Positions 7,467-14,943 of a DNA stretch of 15,298 bases are shown here, in pieces. The stretch comes from Clostridiaceae bacterium (GTDB lineage Bacteria > Bacillota_A > Clostridia > Clostridiales > Clostridiaceae). Each line of letters begins with the position of its first letter. The stretch's first letter is position 1. The stretch is taken from NCBI GenBank assembly GCA_029256485.1, contig JAQSXU010000082.1, positions 1 through 15,298 on the forward strand, read 5' to 3'. The position numbers and the translations under genes are program-made. A model generated the notes under the pieces. It had not been told where the DNA came from, did no database searches, and saw nothing but the letters and a program-made list of their open reading frames with translations.

Positions 7467-8798
7467 TTACTGTGCAGAAGTTACCTCTGAAGTTACATAG
7501 GATTTTTCTTGTTCATAGTATTGTTTATCAACTATTCTTAAGAAAGGCCAATAAGTAAAGAAAGATATTATAAGTTCTACAATTTGGAATATAGCCCCCT
7601 TAATCCCTGCAATTAAAAATCCTCCTATAATTGGTGGCGTTGTCCAAGGAATAATAACTCCTGATGGTCTTGGAACAAATCCAATTGAAATTGATGCATA
7701 ACCTACGATTGCTAAAATCATTGGTGTAAGAATAAATGGTATCATCATAATAGGATTAAGAACAACTGGTAATCCAAATGTTATTGGTTCATTAATATTA
7801 AATAATCCAGGAAGTATAGCTAATTTGCCTAATTTTTTACATTGCTGCGATTTGCATATAAATATCATGGCAACACATAAAGCAAGTGTACATCCTGACC
7901 CACCTAATTGAAGATAAATTTCTTGAAACTGTTGAGTTATAATATGTGGTAAAGCCTTTCCAGCTTGATAAGCGCTTAAATTATCAGCTGATAATGATAT
8001 CCATATTGGTGACATTACTGAGCCCACAATATTTGCGCCATGAATACCAAATACCCAGAAAAGTCCTATAAACAAGTTAGCAATTAATGTGGCACCCAAT
8101 GTATCGCCTAAAGCTGTTAATGGTGCTTGCAATATTGTATAAATAAATGTATGAATAGTGTTGAATGATGTGAGTGTAAAAATTAATCTCACAATATCAA
8201 ATATAACCATAACTACCAAGGCCGGAATTAAAGCTGAGAATGCCTTTGCTACTGTTGGCGGCACTCCTTCAGGCATTTTAATAACCCAACCTTTTTTTAC
8301 TACATATTTTACTATTTCAGTGGCAAAAATTGCTGTCAGCATGCCTACAAATAATCCTTTAGAACCAATCCACTCCATTGGTATAACGTTTCCAACTTGA
8401 AAAACAGTTTTACTTCCTTCTGGTGTAAAGTTTGTAACAAATGGTGTAACTATAAAAAATGCTACAAGAGCTATAGCTGCAGTACTAATTCCTTCAATTT
8501 CATAGTGCTTTGCTAAATTATATGCTATACCAACAATAACAAATATTGTCATGATTGCCATTGTTGATTCAAATGGCCTTACGAAAAATACAGACCAATT
8601 TTTCCCAAACACATTCTCCATAAATTTACTGTATCCTGGTATTGGGAAATTAGCAAACAGTAATGACATAGCTCCAATTATCAGTAGTGGCATGGCCAGC
8701 ATAAAGCCGTCACGAATAGACATTAAATACCTGTTATTAGATATTTTATCCGCTACAGGCATTAGCTTATCTTCCATAGTGTCCATAATTTTACTCAT
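7467..8798 (-). CDS. celB: PTS lactose/cellobiose-family permease, EIIC component
   Basis: A 443-residue polytopic membrane protein with the length and landmarks of the Lac-family EIIC (CelB/ChbC/LicC). The N-terminal amphipathic stretch has RYLMSIRDGF, and RPSGVIIPWTTPP is at 377-389. His253 in FGIHG and Glu337 in NINEPITFG correspond to the substrate-contacting histidine and glutamate known from the ChbC structure. It moves the disaccharide across the membrane and presents it to EIIB for phosphorylation on the 6-hydroxyl. The start ATG 8798 has AAGGGGG 9 bases upstream, 20 bases after celA. No EIIA or EIIB domain is fused; these are separate genes upstream. Sequence does not tell cellobiose from chitobiose or other beta-disaccharides. 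Confidence 0.96.
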   Translation of the reverse strand: MSKIMDTMEDKLMPVADKISNNRYLMSIRDGFMLAMPLLIIGAMSLLFANFPIPGYSKFMENVFGKNWSVFFVRPFESTMAIMTIFVIVGIAYNLAKHYEIEGISTAAIALVAFFIVTPFVTNFTPEGSKTVFQVGNVIPMEWIGSKGLFVGMLTAIFATEIVKYVVKKGWVIKMPEGVPPTVAKAFSALIPALVVMVIFDIVRLIFTLTSFNTIHTFIYTILQAPLTALGDTLGATLIANLFIGLFWVFGIHGANIVGSVMSPIWISLSADNLSAYQAGKALPHIITQQFQEIYLQLGGSGCTLALCVAMIFICKSQQCKKLGKLAILPGLFNINEPITFGLPVVLNPIMMIPFILTPMILAIVGYASISIGFVPRPSGVIIPWTTPPIIGGFLIAGIKGAIFQIVELIISFFTYWPFLRIVDKQYYEQEKSYVTSEVTSAQ

Positions 8799-8818
8799 TA
8801 AAATATACCCCCTTGATA

Positions 8819-9130
8819 TTAATTATTATTAGCAAGTTCTAAAGCTTGAACTAATACTTTTTCTCCATTCATCATTCCATAATCCCCAGGACTTATTACG
8901 CCTACAGGAATTCCCTTTTCCCCACAGAGTTTTTTAGCTCTACTTAATGCAAACCTAATTTGTGGTCCAAGTAATACTACATCGACTCCATCTAATCGTT
9001 TTGCCATTTCTGCTTCTGGGAAAGCTTCAATTGACACTTCTAATCCTTTTTGTTTTGCTGATTTTTCCATTTTAGTTACTAGTAAACTGGTAGACATGCC
9101 AGCTGAGCAAAATAGAATTATTTTTTTCAT
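8819..9130 (-). CDS. celA: PTS lactose/cellobiose-family EIIB component
   Basis: A 103-residue cytoplasmic phosphocarrier. The phosphorylated cysteine is Cys8 in the N-terminal loop LFCSAGMSTSLL, which has the P-loop form typical of the cellobiose EIIB. LLGPQIRFAL and VISPGDYGMMNG are also typical of the family. It takes phosphate from EIIA and passes it to the sugar bound by EIIC. The start ATG 9130 has GGGGAGGA 4-5 bases upstream. It follows an 88-base gap holding a stem-loop, and is separated from the EIIA gene by the GrdB-like gene, which is unusual because EIIA and EIIB genes are normally adjacent or split only by EIIC. By analogy with LevR, it may also dephosphorylate or phosphorylate the PRD2 of the regulator. 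Confidence 0.95.
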   Translation of the reverse strand: MKKIILFCSAGMSTSLLVTKMEKSAKQKGLEVSIEAFPEAEMAKRLDGVDVVLLGPQIRFALSRAKKLCGEKGIPVGVISPGDYGMMNGEKVLVQALELANNN

Positions 9131-9163
9131 AATATCCTCCCCTTACATAGTTATTTATATTAA

Positions 9164-9188
9164 CATTGACCTCTAAATGAGATCAATG
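9164..9188 (-). promoter_or_regulatory. Intercistronic stem-loop between the GrdB-like gene and celA
   Basis: On the minus-strand RNA a 10-bp stem (9164-9173 with 9179-9188) encloses a 5-base loop ATTTA. It includes one G-U pair that would be a C-A mismatch on the other strand. It stands 30 bases after the stop of the GrdB-like gene and about 35 bases before celA, with no U-run. It may be a processing or stability element dividing the first two genes from the permease genes. Confidence 0.5.
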
Positions 9189-9218
9189 GTAGTACCTATT
9201 TAAAATACTCAAACTACA

Positions 9219-9749
9219 TTATTCTCTTGAAAAATATCCTTCTTCTTTTGGGGCTCCAATGTTTTCCCCTTTAGCCAATTTAATTGCTATAGAGCTCATC
9301 TTTTTTAAAGATTGGTTCAGCCCAGTTCCTCCTCTATTTGGATTTTCTATTATATACATTTTATTTCTGAACATGTCCAGCCCATTGCTGTCTTTTGACA
9401 TAGCTGCAAAAGCCGGAATATGAAGTTTATTCTCTATGGCTTCTACAAGATATCCACAGCATTCTCCATATCTTTTATAATTTAATGCAGGACCACAAAT
9501 AACAACATCAGCATTAAGCTTTTTAATCATATCCAATATTTCTTCAATTGCGTTTTCTCTGTTTTCTAAAAAGTAATTATCACCGCAAATAACAGTTCCA
9601 ACAATTTCTCCGCCATACCTTGTAATTGTTGACCGTAAAAGTGTCCCTAATCCAACTGCCCCATGCTGAAACTGTGGTTTTATATTCATTTGTTCATCTC
9701 CACCAAATCCTGCTTGTACTTGATTTAAAAACTGCACTGCTTTTATCAT
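9219..9749 (-). CDS. Stand-alone GrdB-like protein (N-terminal half of glycine/betaine/sarcosine reductase selenoprotein B)
   Basis: The 176 residues match the start of GrdB-family proteins: a FLNQVQAGFGGDE-like opening, GTVICGDNYF (51-60), VVICGPALNYKRYGECCG (82-99) and the closing GENIGAPKEEGY (161-172). GrdB is normally about 430 residues long, with its catalytic selenocysteine in the second half. Here the frame ends at a TAA after SRE, and the short gap that follows holds no remainder. The protein therefore cannot carry the Sec-dependent reductase chemistry. No in-frame TGA, frameshift or SECIS-like need is apparent. The start ATG 9749 has AAGGAGAA 8 bases upstream, 20 bases after celC, so it looks intact and expressed with the PTS. 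Two adjacent cysteines (97-98) are notable. Its function is unknown; a sugar-PTS-linked role such as substrate binding or signalling is only inferred. Confidence 0.82.
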   Translation of the reverse strand: MIKAVQFLNQVQAGFGGDEQMNIKPQFQHGAVGLGTLLRSTITRYGGEIVGTVICGDNYFLENRENAIEEILDMIKKLNADVVICGPALNYKRYGECCGYLVEAIENKLHIPAFAAMSKDSNGLDMFRNKMYIIENPNRGGTGLNQSLKKMSSIAIKLAKGENIGAPKEEGYFSRE

Positions 9750-9769
9750 TAATGATCTTCTCCTTTTAA

Positions 9770-10102
9770 TTATTTTAATTTATCCTTTAATTCGTTAATT
9801 TCCTTTTGCATATTTATCATGTTCTTCACCATGTCCTTAGCTAGCAGAGTATTCATAAGATGATCCTGAGCATGAACTAGCAGCAAATTTAAAGCTACAT
9901 GATTACCATTTATCTCATTTTTAATAAGTGATGTCTGAGTATTATGTGCATGAATTATTGCTTCATCAGCACTATCGAATTTATCCTGTGCTTCTGCATA
10001 TTTTCCCTTTTTCACTAGTTCAAATGCTTCGTAAATATCGCTTCTAGCATCTCCAGAGAAGCTAATTAATTTAAAAATTACTTCTTCATTTATCTCATTC
10101 AT
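9770..10102 (-). CDS. celC: PTS lactose/cellobiose-family EIIA component
   Basis: A 110-residue helical phosphocarrier of the Lac family, which works as a trimer. The phosphorylated histidine is His77 in LLLVHAQDHLM, followed at Asp80 by the residue that coordinates the metal at the trimer centre in LacF/LicA. The typical GDARSDIYEA, EAQDKF and HNTQTSLI segments are all present, and a lysine-rich C-terminal helix closes the protein. It receives phosphate from HPr and donates it to EIIB. It is the first gene of the operon, starting at ATG 10102 with GGAGG 7 bases upstream, about 40 bases after the predicted start site of the sigma-54 promoter. Confidence 0.96.
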   Translation of the reverse strand: MNEINEEVIFKLISFSGDARSDIYEAFELVKKGKYAEAQDKFDSADEAIIHAHNTQTSLIKNEINGNHVALNLLLVHAQDHLMNTLLAKDMVKNMINMQKEINELKDKLK

Positions 10103-10153
10103 AATTATGCCTCCATTTGCCCTTATTTTTATATTTGTCTTTTATATAGTTAT

Positions 10154-10170
10154 AGCATAAAGCATGCCAA
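10154..10170 (-). promoter_or_regulatory. Sigma-54 (-24/-12) promoter of the sugar operon
   Basis: On the minus strand TTGGCATG (10170-10163) and ATGCT (10158-10154) form a -24/-12 pair, with exactly 10 bases between the invariant GG (10168-10167) and GC (10156-10155). Transcription should begin near 10143. The fit to YTGGCACGRNNNTTGCW is good, and the upstream gene encodes a sigma-54 activator, so the assignment is strong. Such promoters need an ATP-driven activator bound upstream. Confidence 0.88.
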
Positions 10171-10177
10171 TACTTTC

Positions 10178-10234
10178 AAAAAAATAAAATGCATAGCTAT
10201 CAAGGGTTTACAGTTTTGAAAAGCTATACATTTT
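10178..10234 (-). terminator. Probable intrinsic terminator of the regulator transcript
   Basis: Bases 10222-10234 pair with 10186-10198 to give a 13-bp stem on the minus-strand RNA (one G-U pair, a C-A mismatch on the other strand). The 23-base loop can pair further inside (TCAA with TTGA). The stem is followed by ATTTTTTT. It lies just upstream of the sigma-54 promoter, so it would stop read-through from the activator gene. The long loop makes it atypical; the same dyad could instead be a binding site. Confidence 0.55.
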
Positions 10235-10243
10235 GATTTTTAT

Positions 10244-10339
10244 CATACAGATTATATACACATTTTTGAAAAATATTCCAAATTCAATATGATTTTCATA
10301 CACATTAACATACACATCCAAGTGAAATAACTGTGTATA
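10244..10339. promoter_or_regulatory. Cluster of repeated nonamers, candidate upstream activator sites
   Basis: Near-identical nonamers with consensus YATACACAT occur at 10244-10252 (CATACAGAT), 10255-10263 (TATACACAT), 10297-10305 and 10309-10317 (both CATACACAT). An inverted relative lies at 10331-10339. They form two pairs, with copies 11 and 12 bases apart, and the pairs are offset by 53-54 bases, close to five helical turns. They lie roughly 100-175 bases upstream of the predicted start site, the usual range for sigma-54 enhancers. Their use by the neighbouring activator is inferred. Confidence 0.5.
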
Positions 10340-10342
10340 ATT

Positions 10343-13069
10343 TTATGTGTTTACAATGTTTCTTAATATAAAGCCAATTTGGTCATCACTAAATTCTATT
10401 TTGTAGAATTTCTCCATATCAATTAATGCCTTCTTTAGAGAATTAAGTTCATTTGGATATTTCTTTTTCAACATTTCTTTTGAATAACAAGTTGGCGTAC
10501 TTCCTCCTGCAATTAAATTGCTTATAGTACATATCATATGTACCATAAGCCCAACTGAAATATCATACTCAATTGGTTTGTCAATATTTTTTTGAATTTC
10601 AACAAAAAAGCTCTTATATAAATTTTCAAATTGGGATAAGTCCACATTGGATATTTCGTTTTGGAGTAACTGTATAAAAGTACTATAATCAGCGGGTTTT
10701 TCTTCATTTGGGATCTTACTAATATTTATTCCATCAATAATTTCCTTAAGCTTTGCACAATTCTTGTTCATAAAAATATCATATGTTGAAATAAATGGTA
10801 TGTTATAAATATTAGGATTTATAGTCCCTACAATGGCTAAAATATTTTTTTCTTTTGAAAGATTTCCAATGACATTATACATATGCTGCTTATTATTTAA
10901 TGACATGGCTAAAACTTCAACTTTACTCTCTCTTAGGTTATAGCTCTTTTCAATAAAATTCTTTAATTTTTGTGCACTTCCCTGCCCTGTTGTACATAAA
11001 GTTATTATGATGTTATCTTCACTGGGAATAAATGCTTCTGATACTTTTATGCTATACGGGGAATACTGGGATATTGAAGAAACAATCTCATCATATATTT
11101 TATTAATATCTGATTCAATAACTGCCTTTCTTGAGCATTCAATGGCAATTGGAGTAGATACCATATCCAATACTTTTATATCTATGCCTGTTTCTTCACT
11201 TATTAGCTCACCATAAACTGTGAAAGATCCCATATCTACCAGCAATATGACTCCGGCCTTTTTATGCTTTTTTATAATAATGTCCTTCAATTCTTTATAT
11301 GCAATTTTAGAATCCTTGTCCAATGACATGTCATAAGCATATATGTTATTTGCAGCCACAAGTTTATTTACTACCTCAACCATAGAAGAAGCTGTAGCTC
11401 TTCCATGCATTGCAATAACAATTATAGGTCTGTTCTCAAGAAATTGACACTCAACATCATCAACTGTTAAAAACATAGCTATAAAACCTATTTCATCTTC
11501 TGGTACTTTTATGTCGTAAATTTTTTCAATTTTTGAAGCTAATTCTTTGGACATATTAAATTCTTCTTCATTATTATTTTTTATATTCTCTAAATTATGA
11601 TTAATAATTTGTTTTCCACTTCTAAGCCTTTCAACGCTTGAGCTTAAATGCAGACATAAGCCATAAAATACTTTATTAGAGAAAATCTTTTGTAGTTTTT
11701 TACTTGCTATTAGCAAAAAACTTTCCACATAACTTATTATTTCTGCGTCCACAACTTTTGACAACTCTTCCTTATTTACTTCCCGATCAAAGCTTTTAAT
11801 AAAATGTCTAAAATAGTGTTCCAGATCCATTTCCATAAGTGCTTTTACTTCTACATCTCCAAGTCCCTTTTTCTGAAACTGCTGAATTCTTTTCTCTATT
11901 CCTTCATAAAAATTATCCGGTAAAGAATAATCCCCTTCTTGAATATAATTTTCTTCGCCATTTTGTGTAAATCTAAGTATTTTTCCTTCTTCTATTAAAT
12001 AGTCAATTTCTTTTGTATAGTTTTTATATATTATCAGGCCTTCATTAACGTATGTAGCAAAATCTGTGCAATGAACATTAATCTTTTTAAGTCCCTGGGA
12101 TACAGAATTTAAAAAAGCGTTTGCACAACCTAACTGTATATCACTTTTAAGTTGTCCTACATTTCCAACACAATCATATAATAATAGCTGTCTAATTGTA
12201 TTTGTTGATACTTCAATTTCTCTTTTTGTCCTTGCTGCTTCAATTTTAAAAAATTCACAAATAAGTTGAAACCTTTCTTCCAAACTTCTTTCTTTTAAAT
12301 CTGGTATTCTAATACTCATAGGTATTCTTCTGGTAAACGTTGTCAAAAGTGATGTATCAATATTTTCTGTAGTTGCTGAAATAACTAATAATTCACATTT
12401 TTTCTTATTTTCTTCACCTAATGGGGTATATTCTCCTTTATCAATCAAGTAAAACAGCATTTCCTGACCTTCTGGCGGCAGTCTATGCACCTCATCTAAA
12501 AATAAAACTCCACTATTTGCTTTAGCCACAATCCCTTGTCTATCCTTATCTGCACCTGTAAATGCTCCTTTTTTACATCCAAAAAGATGTGCTAATAAAA
12601 GCTGAGGATTATTTGCATAATCAGAACATGTAAAGGTTACAAATGGAGCTTCAGAACTAAAAATCCCATTTTCCACAGCAAATTTGTACATTAGTTCTGC
12701 AAACATTGTTTTACCTACACCGCTTGGGCCAACAATAAGTGTGTGTAATCCGTGTGGTGGATAGAGAATTGCTGCCTTTGCCTGCTGAACACACTTTTTT
12801 AAGCTCTTATCACTTCCTATTAAAAAATCAAAATCACTATTTGCATTTTTAGCTACCTGTTGGAATTTTTTTTGAGAATTTATTAAATAAAGTACTGGCT
12901 TTCCTTTTACCTTGCTGAGCTCACCTTGTTTATATAGTTCATTTAATATACAACTTACATTACTTCTTTTAATATTTAAAATTTGTGCTATTTCTCCGGC
13001 AGATAGTCCTTTATGTTTATTATCAATATTGTTTATAATTAAATTTAATATTTCACTTTTTTTACTCAT
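10343..13069 (-). CDS. celR: LevR/CelR-type sigma-54 activator with PTS regulatory domains
   Basis: A complete 908-residue activator, close to the length of Bacillus LevR. In order it has an N-terminal winged helix (about 1-62), a sigma-54 AAA+ domain (about 80-320) with Walker A GPSGVGKT (114-121), GAFTGA (168-173), Walker B GVLFLDE (187-193) and NVGQLK, then PRD1 with His474. An EIIA-Man-like domain has His555 in AMHGRATA, an EIIB-Gat-like domain has Cys692 in LCTTGQGSA, and a terminal PRD2 has His844. In LevR, HPr phosphorylates the EIIA-like domain to activate and EIIB phosphorylates PRD2 to inhibit; the same logic is likely here. Both PRDs lack a histidine in their GFI-containing C-terminal segment. 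It sits just upstream of the PTS operon with its sigma-54 promoter. ATG 13069 has a weak, distant GGAAG site. Confidence 0.95.
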   Translation of the reverse strand: MSKKSEILNLIINNIDNKHKGLSAGEIAQILNIKRSNVSCILNELYKQGELSKVKGKPVLYLINSQKKFQQVAKNANSDFDFLIGSDKSLKKCVQQAKAAILYPPHGLHTLIVGPSGVGKTMFAELMYKFAVENGIFSSEAPFVTFTCSDYANNPQLLLAHLFGCKKGAFTGADKDRQGIVAKANSGVLFLDEVHRLPPEGQEMLFYLIDKGEYTPLGEENKKKCELLVISATTENIDTSLLTTFTRRIPMSIRIPDLKERSLEERFQLICEFFKIEAARTKREIEVSTNTIRQLLLYDCVGNVGQLKSDIQLGCANAFLNSVSQGLKKINVHCTDFATYVNEGLIIYKNYTKEIDYLIEEGKILRFTQNGEENYIQEGDYSLPDNFYEGIEKRIQQFQKKGLGDVEVKALMEMDLEHYFRHFIKSFDREVNKEELSKVVDAEIISYVESFLLIASKKLQKIFSNKVFYGLCLHLSSSVERLRSGKQIINHNLENIKNNNEEEFNMSKELASKIEKIYDIKVPEDEIGFIAMFLTVDDVECQFLENRPIIVIAMHGRATASSMVEVVNKLVAANNIYAYDMSLDKDSKIAYKELKDIIIKKHKKAGVILLVDMGSFTVYGELISEETGIDIKVLDMVSTPIAIECSRKAVIESDINKIYDEIVSSISQYSPYSIKVSEAFIPSEDNIIITLCTTGQGSAQKLKNFIEKSYNLRESKVEVLAMSLNNKQHMYNVIGNLSKEKNILAIVGTINPNIYNIPFISTYDIFMNKNCAKLKEIIDGINISKIPNEEKPADYSTFIQLLQNEISNVDLSQFENLYKSFFVEIQKNIDKPIEYDISVGLMVHMICTISNLIAGGSTPTCYSKEMLKKKYPNELNSLKKALIDMEKFYKIEFSDDQIGFILRNIVNT

Positions 13070-13110
13070 TTGTACTTTGAACTTCCTTTCAAAATTTGTG
13101 TTTATAATTA

Positions 13111-13138
13111 ATTTTACAATATATTGAAATAAAGTAAA
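13111..13138 (-). promoter_or_regulatory. Weak candidate promoter for the activator gene
   Basis: On the minus strand TTTACT (13133-13138) and TAAAAT (13111-13116) are 16 bases apart, between the hydG terminator and the activator start. The DNA is so AT-rich that other pairings (for example TATAAA at 13101-13106) are equally possible. Confidence 0.25.
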
Positions 13139-13161
13139 GCTTTTTTATTTTTGTAACTTAC

Positions 13162-13197
13162 AAAAATAAATGGTTCGAATAAAAATTCGAACCATTT
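13162..13197 (-). terminator. Intrinsic terminator of hydG
   Basis: A perfect 12-bp stem (13168-13179 with 13186-13197) with a 6-base loop begins seven bases after the hydG stop. On the minus strand it is followed by A and then five T residues. It separates hydG from the activator gene, showing that the two are different transcription units. Confidence 0.85.
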
Positions 13198-13203
13198 TAT
13201 TAT

Positions 13204-14616
13204 TTAAAAATATAAATCTCTTTCCCCAGACTTAATTCTATCTAATCTTCTTAGAGTTTCTTCCTTAATCTTTTCAGATTCTATATCCTTAAAGTTTTCC
13301 TTTATTATTTTTTCTCCCATTTCCTTTAACTCGTCATCAGCATAATCTATCAAAAATTCCTGGAAAGTCATAATGGCATTAGGGAGGCAGCAATTATGAA
13401 TATTACCTGTTTTTGCAAGTGCCATAAATCTTTCTCCAGTTCTTCCTTGGCGGTAACAAGCAGTGCAATAGCTTGGCAAAAATCCATCTTTACAAAGTCC
13501 CTTTAATACCTCAATAGGTGTTCTGGTGTCCTCTAATATAAATTGTGGTGATTGTTCCTGCTTATGGCTTCTTTCATCATAGCTTCCTACCCCTACAGCA
13601 GAACCGGCACTAACCTGTGAAATACCAATTGATATAATCTCTTCTCTAAACTTTGGTTCCTCTCTTGTAGAAATAATCATTCCTGTATATGGCACTGCTA
13701 GTCTTATAACACCAACTAATTTTTTAAAGTCATGGTCATCTACTAAGTATGGAAGACTTTTTCTGTCTACTCCAAGTGCTGGTCTTATTCTAGGTACAGA
13801 AATAGTATGAGGTCCCACTCCAAATGTATCATCTAAATGTTTTGCAAACATAAACATGGCTACTGTTTCAAATTTATAATCATATAATCCATACAACACC
13901 CCAATTCCAACATCATCAATACCGCCTTTCATGGCACGATCCATAGCAGTAGTATGATAATCATAATCATGTTTTGGTCCTCTTGGATGCATTTTATTAT
14001 ATGTTTCTCTATGGTAAGTTTCCTGGAACAATGTATATGTGCCTATGCCTGCCTCTTTTAATTTTCTGTAATTTTCCACTGTAGTAGCAGCAATATTTAC
14101 ATTAATTCTTCTTATTGAACCATTTCCCTTTTTAACTTCATATATAGTTTTCATGCAATCTGTAACATAGTCTATTGGGCAGTTAACCGGATCCTCTCCA
14201 GCTTCCAGTACAATCCTCTTATGCCCTGAATCCTCAATAAGTTCTACTTCTCTTATTAACTGCTCTTTAGTTAATTTCTTTCTATTTTCTTTATTTGAAC
14301 ATTTGTATCCGCAATAAACACAATCGTTTACACAATAATCACTTATGTATAAAGGTGCAAACATTACTATCCTATTGCCATATATTTTTTGCTTAATTTC
14401 TCTGGATACCTTGTAAAGCTGTTCTAATATAGAGTCATCCTCAACATTAAGTAGTGTTGAAACTTCGTCTATACTTAATCCCTTAGCATCTCTGGCTCTT
14501 TCAATAATTTTCATTACATATTCAGTATCCCTTGCTTTTTCCTTTCCAACATGAAGAAAGTGTTCAATTTCTTTTTCATTAATAAAATCAGCCTTTTGTT
14601 TTTCCATTTGATCCAT
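13204..14616 (-). CDS. hydG: [FeFe]-hydrogenase H-cluster radical SAM maturase HydG
   Basis: A 470-residue radical SAM enzyme of the tyrosine-lyase type. It cleaves tyrosine to p-cresol and a glycine-derived fragment, from which the CO and cyanide ligands of the hydrogenase H-cluster are made. The SAM-cluster cysteines are Cys95, Cys99 and Cys102 (CX3CX2C). The second cluster, diagnostic of HydG versus the thiamine enzyme ThiH, is the C-terminal CX2CX22C at Cys384, Cys387 and Cys410. The start ATG 14616 has GGGGAGGAAG about 6 bases upstream; an in-frame ATG at 14607 is less well placed. No hydE, hydF or hydrogenase gene is adjacent, and terminators stand on both sides, so it is a single-gene unit. 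It shows no link to the sugar operon. Confidence 0.97.
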   Translation of the reverse strand: MDQMEKQKADFINEKEIEHFLHVGKEKARDTEYVMKIIERARDAKGLSIDEVSTLLNVEDDSILEQLYKVSREIKQKIYGNRIVMFAPLYISDYCVNDCVYCGYKCSNKENRKKLTKEQLIREVELIEDSGHKRIVLEAGEDPVNCPIDYVTDCMKTIYEVKKGNGSIRRINVNIAATTVENYRKLKEAGIGTYTLFQETYHRETYNKMHPRGPKHDYDYHTTAMDRAMKGGIDDVGIGVLYGLYDYKFETVAMFMFAKHLDDTFGVGPHTISVPRIRPALGVDRKSLPYLVDDHDFKKLVGVIRLAVPYTGMIISTREEPKFREEIISIGISQVSAGSAVGVGSYDERSHKQEQSPQFILEDTRTPIEVLKGLCKDGFLPSYCTACYRQGRTGERFMALAKTGNIHNCCLPNAIMTFQEFLIDYADDELKEMGEKIIKENFKDIESEKIKEETLRRLDRIKSGERDLYF

Positions 14617-14678
14617 TAAAATCTTCCTCCCCTAAATATGTTTGCCAGTTATCTTTTGTTTAAAGCTTTCAAAACAAT

Positions 14679-14711
14679 AAAAAAATCCTCCCTAATTCTA
14701 TTCAGGAAGGA
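14679..14711 (-). terminator. Intrinsic terminator upstream of hydG
   Basis: On the minus strand 14711-14704 pairs with 14693-14686 to form an 8-bp stem (10 with inner pairs), including G-U pairs that would be mismatches on the other strand. The stem is followed by seven T residues. It lies 63 bases before hydG and 233 bases after the upstream regulator gene, so it either ends that gene's long 3' tail or acts as a leader attenuator for hydG. Between it and the hydG start only a weak promoter-like pair (TTGTTT, 18 bases, GATAAC) is visible. Confidence 0.75.
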
Positions 14712-14943
14712 GTTTATTTATCATTAGCATAAAAATAATCTGCAAAAATATATAAAAGCCAGTAAATCACTATATGTTATAGGCATATTTATACACTTGC
14801 TTTTATGATAAAATCTCCCTTTTGCTTAGAAAGCTCCTTACAATTAGGTTTATAAATATAAGTCATCCAAGCTATACGATAAATCCTATAGTTTAGAATA
14901 CACTTCTAGTTTTACATAAAAGCACACATTTAGCAATAGTTTT
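14712..14943. other. Non-coding stretch between the right-hand regulator and the hydG terminator
   Basis: AT-rich with no convincing gene. On the minus strand a TTGCAG / TGATAA pair with 16-base spacing lies just before the terminator, which would make a short leader RNA if it were a promoter. A 25-codon frame at 14789-14866 lacks a ribosome-binding site. No tRNA, riboswitch or repeat was recognised. It could be a 3' untranslated region or a small RNA ending at the terminator. Confidence 0.4.

Noticed and set aside
8551..8832. 93-codon plus-strand frame antisense to celB
   Set aside because: It merely mirrors the codon pattern of the membrane protein on the other strand; nothing supports expression.
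9140..9218. Possible remainder of a broken grdB after the TAA at 9219
   Set aside because: Only about 80 bases lie before celA and they hold a hairpin, not coding sequence resembling the second half of GrdB; the gene is short rather than recently frameshifted.
14632..14650. CTGGCAAAC on the minus strand before hydG as a sigma-54 -24 element
   Set aside because: No GC dinucleotide stands 10 bases after the GG, so the -12 element is missing.
14789..14866. 25-codon minus-strand frame upstream of hydG
   Set aside because: No ribosome-binding site, no recognisable family, and such short frames are common in AT-rich DNA.
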